Notes under the pieces: model-generated
The model's database searches: none
What the model was told of the DNA's origin: nothing
What the model saw: the letters and a program-made list of their open reading frames with translations, nothing else
Assembly: GCA_021325515.1 (NCBI GenBank)
Contig: JAJPHC010000028.1
Location: forward strand, 1 to 64,000
Length of the DNA stretch: 64,000 bases
Direction: 5' to 3'
Source: Acidobacteriota bacterium
GTDB lineage: Bacteria > Acidobacteriota > Thermoanaerobaculia > Gp7-AA8
Shown: one piece after another, positions 7,291-13,845 of the stretch
How positions within the stretch are numbered: the first letter of the stretch is position 1
Layout of the letters: every line of letters starts with the position of its first letter
Translations under genes and position numbers: made by a program

Positions 7291-8319
7291 TCAGTGGAAC
7301 ATCACGAGCTTCCTGATCGACTTGACGACCATCACCGTCGCGCCCACGCCGCCGACGATCGCTCCGATGACGATGCCCGCGATGCCGCCGATCGCGAGCT
7401 TCCATCCGCCGCCGCTCTTCGCGGGGGCGGGCCGCAACGGCGGATACGCAACCGCCGGACGAACCGCAGGCGCCTCGCCGGTCTTGGCCGGCTCTCTCGA
7501 AAATCGCGCATGCACCTGCGTGAACTCCGCTCCGAACAGCACGATCTGTGCGGCGTAGTAGACCCACAGCAGCACGAGCACCAGCGATCCCGCCGCGCCG
7601 TAGCTCGATCCGACGGCGCTCTTGCCGAGGTAGAGCCCGAGGGCGAACTTTCCGATGACGAAGAGGATCGACGTGAAAACCGCGCCCAGCCACACTTCGC
7701 GCCATTCGATTTTCAGATCGGGGAGGAAGCGGAAGATCGCCGCAAAGAGAACGGTGATCACTCCCAACGAAACGACGACTTGCAGGATCTGCCACAGCGC
7801 CTCGCCGCCGGGCAGGTGATTCCCGGCGAACTTGCCGGCGGCCGCGATGGCGGAGTCGAGGACGAGAGAGACGAGCAGGAGGAAGCCGATGCCGAGCACC
7901 ATCGCCCAGTTCATCACATACTCGAGAATCGTCTTCTTCACATTCATCTTCTGCGGCTTTACATCCCAGATCGTGTTGAGCGCGTCCTTCAACTGGCCGA
8001 CGACGCCGGCTGCGCCGAGGAGCAGGGTGATGATGCCGACGATGGTGGCAATCGTTCCGGACTTCGGTTTCGCCGCGGCCTCGACCATCTTCTGAATCAT
8101 CTCCGCCGACTGCGGCCCGAGGACGCCACGAAGCTGCGCGTAGATCTGGCCGCTCGCCGCTTCGCGTCCGAACGCGAGGCCGGCGACGGAGATCGCGATC
8201 AGCAGCAGCGGTGCGATGGAGAAGATCGTGTAGTACGCGAGCGCGGCGCCGAGGCGCGGCACTTTGTCCGAGGTGAACTCCTGGATGGTTTGCCTGAAGA
8301 CAGCGAACGTGCGCTTCAT
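7291..8319 (-). CDS. YihY/BrkB family inner membrane protein
   Basis: A 342-residue membrane protein. The YihY/BrkB hallmark is clear: DKVPRLGAALAYYTIFSIAPLL in the first membrane segment, then GLAFGREAA, LLLGAAGVVGQLKDALNTIWDV, a central FLPDLKIEWREVWLGA and GSLVLVLLWVYYAAQIVLFGAEFTQVHA. The family was once called ribonuclease BN in error; its real role is unknown, though envelope transport is likely. A C-terminal extension ends in a further hydrophobic segment (IAGIVIGAIVGGVGATVMVV) that is not usual for the core family. Confidence 0.9.
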   Translation of the reverse strand: MKRTFAVFRQTIQEFTSDKVPRLGAALAYYTIFSIAPLLLIAISVAGLAFGREAASGQIYAQLRGVLGPQSAEMIQKMVEAAAKPKSGTIATIVGIITLLLGAAGVVGQLKDALNTIWDVKPQKMNVKKTILEYVMNWAMVLGIGFLLLVSLVLDSAIAAAGKFAGNHLPGGEALWQILQVVVSLGVITVLFAAIFRFLPDLKIEWREVWLGAVFTSILFVIGKFALGLYLGKSAVGSSYGAAGSLVLVLLWVYYAAQIVLFGAEFTQVHARFSREPAKTGEAPAVRPAVAYPPLRPAPAKSGGGWKLAIGGIAGIVIGAIVGGVGATVMVVKSIRKLVMFH

Positions 8320-8347
8320 GCTCTCAGGGAACGAGCAACGCGCGCGC

Positions 8348-9205
8348 CTATCTGCTCTTCATCCAGGCGATGCAACGCTCCAGCTCGGCGCGCATCTGCG
8401 CGGCGGGGAACCGGATCGGGCGGCCGTGTCCCGGCAGCACCCACTCGAAACGAACGTCGAGCAGACGCTCCATCGACTGGATCTGCTCGCTCCACGAATA
8501 CCAGCACGCGCTGCGGAATGCGTAGAGGTGTCCGCGATCGGGACTCCAGGCGAGGTGATCGCCGGTGAAGAGGAAGCGCTCTTTCCAGAGAAAGACGGCA
8601 TGTCCTTTGGTGTGCCCCGGCGTCGGAATCATCACGAGGTCCGGCTCCAGCTCGATCGGATCGCGGCCTTCCGGTTTCGATTCGACTGCCGCCGTTCGCG
8701 TGCGCACATCATCGCGACGCAGCACGCGCTCGCATCCGAATCGCGCGTGAAATTTCTCGTGATCGGCGACGTCGTCCTGATGCGTGAGGAGCATCCGGCG
8801 CACACCTCCGAGCGCTTCGAGGTTCTTCACGAGCGGCGCGGTGAAGCGCGGAGAGTCGACGAGGATGCCGTCGAACCAGTAGCTGATCGCGCCGAAGCTC
8901 GACTCCGAGGTGTAGCCGCAGCGATAGACGCCGCCGTCGATGTGCTCGGGAAGCGAGGCGAGCGCCGCGGTCATGTCGTGTCTGGCGATCGAGCCGATGG
9001 AGGCAGTTGGACAGGAGATGAGCGCGCGCTGCGCGGCGAGAAGCTCGTCAGGAGTTTCCGGCTGATGCCACACCGCCGACTGCTCGCCCGCTTCGCGAAA
9101 GACCGCCGGAGCAATCACGCGGCAGGCATCACAGTCGATGCAGGAGGAGTCGACAAAAAAATCGCCGGGCGCGTTCGCAGGGAGGGCAAGGGCAGGGGTT
9201 GCCAT
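8348..9205 (-). CDS. ferredoxin-domain metallo-beta-lactamase fold hydrolase
   Basis: A 285-residue fusion. The first 75 residues form a single-cluster ferredoxin-like domain: CIDCDACRVIAPAVF, with a distant partner Cys in LISCPTASIG. The rest is a metallo-beta-lactamase fold: THQDDVADHEKFH replaces the usual HxHxDH motif in the way seen in this subfamily, then PTPGHTKGH, FTGDHLAW and VLPGHGRP supply further metal ligands. Proteins of this architecture are annotated as MBL-fold hydrolases without known substrate. ATG 9205 is the start because upstream sequence is a palindromic repeat, whose translation (collagen-like Gly-Pro-Ile) is an artefact. It is divergent from ffh. Confidence 0.85.
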   Translation of the reverse strand: MATPALALPANAPGDFFVDSSCIDCDACRVIAPAVFREAGEQSAVWHQPETPDELLAAQRALISCPTASIGSIARHDMTAALASLPEHIDGGVYRCGYTSESSFGAISYWFDGILVDSPRFTAPLVKNLEALGGVRRMLLTHQDDVADHEKFHARFGCERVLRRDDVRTRTAAVESKPEGRDPIELEPDLVMIPTPGHTKGHAVFLWKERFLFTGDHLAWSPDRGHLYAFRSACWYSWSEQIQSMERLLDVRFEWVLPGHGRPIRFPAAQMRAELERCIAWMKSR

Positions 9206-9245
9206 TGGACTCGAGAACAGATTGAAGGGGCTTGGGAGTTCCCTG

Positions 9246-9361
9246 ATGGGACGAATGGGAGCATGGGACCTATAGGACCTATGGGACCTATGGGTGGAGT
9301 TGGGTTTCCGCCTATAGGTCCTATAGGTCCTATAGGTCCCATACTCCCATCCATCCCCATC
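9246..9361. repeat. family A palindrome with GGACCTAT tandem arms
   Basis: The left arm (9246-9294) repeats GGACCTATG/GGACCTATA in tandem, the right arm (9311-9350) is its reverse complement, and a 16-base loop (TGGAGTTGGGTTTCCG) separates them. It fills the divergent gap between the MBL gene and ffh. Other copies are at 12587, 23053 and 62359. Confidence 0.9.
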
Positions 9362-9400
9362 CGGGACTATCGTGCGCTCCTCGGCCGTTACCACTACGCC

Positions 9401-10744
9401 ATGTTCGACAACCTTCAGGACAAAATGGATCGCGTCTTCAAGACGCTGCGCGGCGAGGCCAGCCTCAACGAGTGGCATATCGACAACGCGCTCAAGGAGA
9501 TCCGCGTCGCACTGCTCGAGGCGGACGTCCACTTCAAGACGGTCAAGGAGTTCACGAACCGCGTTCGGGAGAAGGCGGTGGGACAGGATGTTCTGACCGC
9601 GTTCTCACCGGCCCAGCAAGTCACCAAGATCGTCCGCGACGAGCTGCAAAACCTCCTCGGCGGCAACGAAGTGGGGCTCGCTCTCGTCGGCAGTCCGGCC
9701 GTCATCATGATGGTGGGTCTGCAGGGCTCGGGCAAAACGACGACGTCGGGCAAGCTCGCGCTACATCTCAAGAATCGCGGACGGCGGCCGCTGCTGGTTC
9801 CGTGCGACGTCTATCGTCCCGCTGCAATCGATCAGCTTCGCATCGTCGCGAAGAATGTCGGCGTGCCGTTCTTCGAGCTCGGTGACGAGCGCAATCCGCT
9901 GAAGATCGCGGAGCGCGCGGTCGCGGATGCGAAGACGCTGCTCTACGACACCGTGATCCTCGACACCGCAGGCCGTCTCCACATCGATGAAGAGCTGATG
10001 AAGGAGCTGGATGCGATCAAGCGCGATACGCGTCCGAGCGAAATCCTCTTCGTCGCCGATTCGATGACCGGCCAGGACGCGGTGAAGTCGGCGAAGGAAT
10101 TCGACGATCGCCTGCAGGTCACCGGCATCGTGCTGACGAAGCTCGACGGCGATGCGCGGGGCGGTGCGGCGCTGTCGATCAAGTCCGTCGTCAACCGGCC
10201 GATCAAGCTGGTCGGCGTCGGCGAGAAGTACACCGACCTCGACGTCTTCTATCCCGACCGGATGGCCTCGCGCATCCTCGGCATGGGCGATGTGCTGTCG
10301 CTGATCGAGAAGGTCGAAGCGGAAGTCGACAAGAAGGAAGCGGCGCGGCTGGCGCAGCGCGTCGCGAAGGACAAGTTCACGCTCGAGGATCTCCGCTCGC
10401 AGTTGCAGCAGGTGCGGAAGATGGGGCCGCTGTCGCAACTGGTCAACATGTTGCCGGGCGTCGGCGGCAAGGTGACGGAAGAGGACATCGACGAGAAGTC
10501 GGTCGTCCGCATGCAGGCGATTCTCGATTCGATGACGATCAAGGAACGCGAGTTCCCGCAGATCATCGACGGCAAGAGGAAGAAGCGCATCGCCCGCGGG
10601 TCGGGCACGTCGGTGCAGGAGATCAATCGTCTGCTGAAGCAGTACCTGCAGATGAAGAAGATGATGCGGACGTTCTCGAAAGGCTTCGGCGCGCGGAAGT
10701 TCGGAAAGATGATGAAGGGGCTGCCGCCGGAATTGCTGGGGTAG
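9401..10744 (+). CDS. ffh: signal recognition particle protein Ffh
   Basis: A 447-residue SRP54-type GTPase that, with 4.5S RNA, delivers nascent membrane proteins to FtsY. The N domain begins MFDNLQDKMDRVFKTLRGEA. The G domain has P-loop GLQGSGKTTTSGKLA near residue 107, DTAGRLHIDEEL near 188 and TKLDGDARGGAAL near 246. The methionine-rich M domain follows, with GPLSQLVNMLPG and a C-terminal MKKMMRTFSKGFG. ATG 9401 is the normal family start; longer reading frames enter the palindrome. It precedes rpsP, as in many bacteria. Confidence 0.98.
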   Translation: MFDNLQDKMDRVFKTLRGEASLNEWHIDNALKEIRVALLEADVHFKTVKEFTNRVREKAVGQDVLTAFSPAQQVTKIVRDELQNLLGGNEVGLALVGSPAVIMMVGLQGSGKTTTSGKLALHLKNRGRRPLLVPCDVYRPAAIDQLRIVAKNVGVPFFELGDERNPLKIAERAVADAKTLLYDTVILDTAGRLHIDEELMKELDAIKRDTRPSEILFVADSMTGQDAVKSAKEFDDRLQVTGIVLTKLDGDARGGAALSIKSVVNRPIKLVGVGEKYTDLDVFYPDRMASRILGMGDVLSLIEKVEAEVDKKEAARLAQRVAKDKFTLEDLRSQLQQVRKMGPLSQLVNMLPGVGGKVTEEDIDEKSVVRMQAILDSMTIKEREFPQIIDGKRKKRIARGSGTSVQEINRLLKQYLQMKKMMRTFSKGFGARKFGKMMKGLPPELLG

Positions 10745-10745
10745 C

Positions 10746-10828
10746 TGTGTACGACAGGCGCCCTTGCCTGTCGTGGCCCTCGCCTGTCGAAAATCGAGGG
10801 GGACAGGCGGGGCGCCTGTCCTACACAG
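10746..10828. repeat. family B palindrome (GACAGGCGCC type)
   Basis: The outer arms TGTGTACGACAGGCGCCC and GGGCGCCTGTCCTACACA pair almost completely, and inner copies of CTCGCCTGTC add a second stem. It begins three bases after the ffh stop. Other copies lie at 26076, 28215 (inside metH), 50160 and 52083. Confidence 0.9.
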
Positions 10829-10846
10829 GAATTGCCGGGTACCACC

Positions 10847-10876
10847 TTGCTGTTCAGGCCCGCGTTCCAGTAGTAT
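10847..10876 (+). promoter_or_regulatory. probable sigma-70 promoter of the rpsP operon
   Basis: TTGCTG (10847-10852) and TAGTAT (10871-10876) are separated by 18 bases. Transcription would start near 10883, giving a leader of about 26 bases that includes the strong Shine-Dalgarno GAAGGAAGG at 10892-10900. Confidence 0.5.
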
Positions 10877-10908
10877 TTTGCGCCCTTAAACGAAGGAAGG
10901 TCAGTCAA

Positions 10909-11142
10909 ATGCTTAAGATTCGCCTGCGCCGTGGCGGCGCGACCCATGCCCCGTTCTACCGCGTCGTCGTCTCCGACTCACTGAAGACGCCGAGCGCGTC
11001 GACGGTGGAACAGATCGGTCACTACGACCCGAAGAAGAATCCCGCCGACGTGAAGATCGATCGCGAGCGCGTCGACTATTGGGTCAGCAAGGGCGCACAG
11101 CTCTCGCCGACGGTCAAGTCGCTCATCAAGAAGCTGAAATAG
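10909..11142 (+). CDS. rpsP: 30S ribosomal protein bS16
   Basis: A 77-residue bS16. The start MLKIRLRRGGATHAPFYRVV and the internal IGHYDPKKNPADVKIDRERVDYWVSKGAQLSPTVKSLIKK match the family closely. Length is typical of short bS16 proteins. GAAGGAAGG lies eight bases before ATG 10909. It leads the conserved cluster rpsP-khpA-rimM-trmD-rplS, which links ribosome assembly factors with ribosomal proteins. Confidence 0.98.
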   Translation: MLKIRLRRGGATHAPFYRVVVSDSLKTPSASTVEQIGHYDPKKNPADVKIDRERVDYWVSKGAQLSPTVKSLIKKLK

Positions 11143-11143
11143 C

Positions 11144-11374
11144 GTGAAAGAGCTGGTCGAGTTCCTCGCCAAGTCGCTCGTGGATGAACCGGGCGCGGTC
11201 GAGGTGCACTCCTACGATCGCGAGGGAACGACCGTGCTCGAGCTCGAGGTGGCGCCAGCCGACCTCGGCAAAGTCATCGGGCGGCAGGGACGCACCGCCC
11301 GCGCGATCCGCACCGTCCTGGCTGCGGCGGGACAGAAAACCCGCCGCCGCTACATTCTCGATATCGTCGACTGA
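11144..11374 (+). CDS. khpA: KH-domain RNA-binding protein KhpA
   Basis: A 76-residue single KH-domain protein. The GXXG RNA-binding loop is visible as GKVIGRQGRTARAIR in the middle. KhpA usually pairs with KhpB/Jag as a small-RNA chaperone that affects cell division and envelope growth; khpB is not in this window. The start is GTG 11144, one base after the rpsP stop, and the stop overlaps the rimM start (TGATG), so translation is likely coupled. Confidence 0.95.
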   Translation: MKELVEFLAKSLVDEPGAVEVHSYDREGTTVLELEVAPADLGKVIGRQGRTARAIRTVLAAAGQKTRRRYILDIVD

Positions 11375-11886
11375 TGGCGGACCGGATTGCGGTCGGCATC
11401 ATCCGCAAGCCTCACGGGATCCGCGGCGAGGCGAGCGTCGAGCCGTGGACGGATGATGCCGAGCGATTCAGCGAGCTGACCTCCGTCACGCTCGTCGCGC
11501 CCGACAACGCCACCACGCGCGAAGGAACGATCGAGCACGCACGGCCGCACGGCGATCGCGTGCTCGTCAAGCTCGACGGACTCGACACGCCTGAAGCAGT
11601 CGATCTGCTGCGCAACTGGACGATCGAGATTCCGGAGAGCGAAGCGAAAGCGCTCGAGGAGAACGAATATTTTCTCCACGATCTCATCGGCTTGACGCTG
11701 ATCGACGCGGAAGGGCGGGAGCGCGGCAAGGTCGTGGACGTGCTGGAAGGCGGCGGCGGACTGCTGCTCGACGTGCAGCGCGGGACCCATCGGTTCGACG
11801 TGCCCTTCGCGGAAGAGATCTGCACGAAGATCGATCTCGAAGCGAAGACGATGCTGGTGAAGCTGCCGGAAGGACTGGACGAGTGA
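11374..11886 (+). CDS. rimM: ribosome maturation factor RimM
   Basis: A 170-residue 16S rRNA processing protein. The N-terminal RimM domain starts ADRIAVGIIRKPHGIRGEASVEP, the family signature, and the C-terminal PRC-barrel contains YFLHDLIGLTLIDAEGRERGKVVDVLE. RimM binds uS19 and assists maturation of the 30S head. Its start overlaps the khpA stop and trmD begins seven bases after its stop. Confidence 0.96.
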   Translation: MADRIAVGIIRKPHGIRGEASVEPWTDDAERFSELTSVTLVAPDNATTREGTIEHARPHGDRVLVKLDGLDTPEAVDLLRNWTIEIPESEAKALEENEYFLHDLIGLTLIDAEGRERGKVVDVLEGGGGLLLDVQRGTHRFDVPFAEEICTKIDLEAKTMLVKLPEGLDE

Positions 11887-11893
11887 GCTCTCG

Positions 11894-12604
11894 ATGAGGA
11901 TCGACTTCGTCACGATTTTCCCCCGCATGTTCGATCCGCTCATCGCGGAGGGAGTGATCGCGCGCGGCGTGAAGCAGGGGCTGCTCGATGTGAAGGCGTG
12001 GGACCTGCGCGACTACACAACGGACAAACATCGCTCCACGGATGACGAAGCGTACGGCGGCGGGCCGGGCATGGTGATGCTCGCCGAGCCGGTGCTGCGC
12101 TGCGTCGAAGCGATCGGCGGCGGGCACATCGTGCTCACTTCCCCGCAGGGCCGGCGCTTCGATCAGAACATCGCGCGCGAGCTCGCCGCGAAAGAGTGGG
12201 TCGTGTTTCTCTGCGGGAGATATGAAGGATTCGATCATCGCGTGATCGAGGCACTGCAGCCCGATGAGATCTCGATCGGCGACTTCGTCGTCTCCGGCGG
12301 CGAGCTGCCGGCGATGCTGATGGCGGACGCAATCGGCCGCATGGTGGAAGGCGTCGTCGGCAACACAGGATCCGTGGAAGAAGACTCGTTCTTCAAGGGA
12401 CTGCTCGACTATCCGCACTACACGAGGCCGGAAGAGCTGCGCGGGATGCGGGTGCCCGACGTTCTCCTCAGCGGACATCACGAGAAGATCCGCAAGTGGC
12501 GCAAGGAGCAGGCGCTCCGCGCAACGCGAGAGCGGAGGCCGGATCTGCTGGAGAAGGCAGAGCTCGATAAAGAGGCGAAGAAAATGATGGGATGGGACGA
12601 ATAG
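11894..12604 (+). CDS. trmD: tRNA (guanine-37-N1)-methyltransferase TrmD
   Basis: A 236-residue SPOUT-class methyltransferase that makes m1G37 in tRNAs and prevents +1 frameshifts. Landmarks: MRIDFVTIFPRMF at the start, YGGGPGMVML near residue 56, the trefoil-knot SAM site LCGRYEGFDHRVIE and ISIGDFVVSGGELPAM near residues 108-140, and the flexible DSFFKGLLDYPHYTRP with LLSGHHEKIRKWR. The last codons (MMGWDE) run into the left arm of a family A palindrome, so its extreme C-terminus may have been altered by the repeat. Confidence 0.97.
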   Translation: MRIDFVTIFPRMFDPLIAEGVIARGVKQGLLDVKAWDLRDYTTDKHRSTDDEAYGGGPGMVMLAEPVLRCVEAIGGGHIVLTSPQGRRFDQNIARELAAKEWVVFLCGRYEGFDHRVIEALQPDEISIGDFVVSGGELPAMLMADAIGRMVEGVVGNTGSVEEDSFFKGLLDYPHYTRPEELRGMRVPDVLLSGHHEKIRKWRKEQALRATRERRPDLLEKAELDKEAKKMMGWDE

Positions 12605-12700
12605 GACGGATGGGACCTATGGGACCTATGGGACCTATGGGCGGAACCACCTATAGGTCCCATAGGTCCCATCCGTCCCATAGTCCCATCCCCATCCCAC
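12587..12700. repeat. family A palindrome between trmD and rplS
   Basis: The left arm has three tandem GGGACCTAT units, the loop is GGCGGAACCA, and the right arm repeats ATAGGTCCC and CCATCCGTCCC. The trmD stop codon (12602-12604) lies inside the left arm. The element separates two genes that are adjacent in most bacteria. Confidence 0.88.
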
Positions 12701-12800
12701 CCAGGAATGCAATCCTCCTGGCCTTGGTTCTCCGCCTTGCCAAATCGCTGAAAATACGCGATCCTAAGCGGCTCGCAAGAAATTCTTAGAAGGTACAGCC

Positions 12801-13151
12801 ATGCCAGAAATCATGAAAATCGTCGAGTCGCGCGAGTCGCGGACCGACATTCCCAACTTCTCCCCCGGCGACACCGTCAAGGTCCATGTGAAGGTCAAGG
12901 AAGGCGACAAAGAGCGCATCCAGATCTTCCAGGGCGTGGTGATCTCGCGCAAGGGTGGTGGTACGCGCCAGATGTTCACAGTGCGTAAGATCTCCGGTGG
13001 TATCGGCGTGGAGCGCATGTTCCCGCTCTATTCGCCGACGATCGATCGCATCGAGGTTGAACGCCATGGCCGGGTCCGCCGCGCAAAGCTCTACTACCTC
13101 CGGGATCTCCGCGGTAAAGCAGCGCGCATCGAAGAGAAGCGCAAAGCCTAA
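12801..13151 (+). CDS. rplS: 50S ribosomal protein bL19
   Basis: A 116-residue bL19, located at the 30S-50S interface. [29 protein letters not shown] and [42 protein letters not shown] are near-consensus. AGAAGGTA precedes ATG 12801 by six bases. It is separated from trmD by a palindromic element, so it may use an additional promoter, but I see only a weak TTGCCA without a good -10. Confidence 0.98.
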   Translation: MPEIMKIVESRESRTDIPNFSPGDTVKVHVKVKEGDKERIQIFQGVVISRKGGGTRQMFTVRKISGGIGVERMFPLYSPTIDRIEVERHGRVRRAKLYYLRDLRGKAARIEEKRKA

Positions 13152-13212
13152 AGCCACACCCGCCGAAAAGCTCCAGACCTCATTGTTCGCGGAGCTGGCG
13201 CGCGTCGCCGAG

Positions 13213-13845
13213 ATGTCGGTGATCGAGCGCCGGCTCCGCGATTTCGGTTTTCGAGCCATCGCAGGAACGGACGAAGTGGGCCGCGGATGTCTCGCAGGCC
13301 CGGTCGTTGCTGCATGCGTCATCCTGGACAGCGAGCCGACGCTCTTCGGAGTCAACGACTCGAAACTCGTCGACCACGAGCAGCGCGTGTCGCTGTGCCG
13401 GTGGATCCTCTCGCATGCGCGAGCCGTAGCGATCGGTGTCATGGAAAGCGCAACGATCGACCGCATCAACATTCTTCGAGCGAGCAAAGCCGCGATGCTC
13501 GAAGCCGTCGAAAATCTGCCGGTGCGCCCCGACATCCTCCTCCTCGACGCTGTGACACTCGAGCAGCTGGAGATGCCGCAGGTTCCTCTGATCGGGGGAG
13601 ACCGGCGAAGTATTACCATCGCAGCGGCGTCGATTGTTGCGAAGGTCTATCGCGATCTGCTGATGGAGTCGTATCATGAGCAATACCCCGTTTACGATTT
13701 CAAGCACAATCGGGGATATGCAACTGAAAGTCACGTTTCAGCCCTGAAGGTGTACGGCCCGAGCCCCATTCACCGGAGATCGTTCGAAGGGGTCGATCTG
13801 CCGATGACGTTGTTCAGCAAAAAACATGGCGGTCCAACGAGATAA
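13213..13845 (+). CDS. rnhB: ribonuclease HII
   Basis: A 210-residue RNase HII, which removes ribonucleotides from DNA. The catalytic acidic residues are in AGTDEVGRGCLAGPVVAACV (DE), DSKLVDHEQR and LLLDAVTL, and the conserved KVYRDLLMESYHEQYP and NRGYATESH blocks follow. The start is uncertain: ATG 13213 gives the usual spacing to DEVGRG, while TTG 13183 or an ATG inside rplS (13067) would add 10-49 residues. It overlaps the TPR gene by 20 bases. Confidence 0.93.
   Translation: MSVIERRLRDFGFRAIAGTDEVGRGCLAGPVVAACVILDSEPTLFGVNDSKLVDHEQRVSLCRWILSHARAVAIGVMESATIDRINILRASKAAMLEAVENLPVRPDILLLDAVTLEQLEMPQVPLIGGDRRSITIAAASIVAKVYRDLLMESYHEQYPVYDFKHNRGYATESHVSALKVYGPSPIHRRSFEGVDLPMTLFSKKHGGPTR

Noticed and set aside
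9115-9360. Collagen-like protein (Gly-Pro-Ile/Met repeats), also seen near 12478-12789, 22994-23441 and 62271-62462
   Set aside because: These frames are translations of the GGACCTAT palindromes on either strand, are short, and lack start signals.
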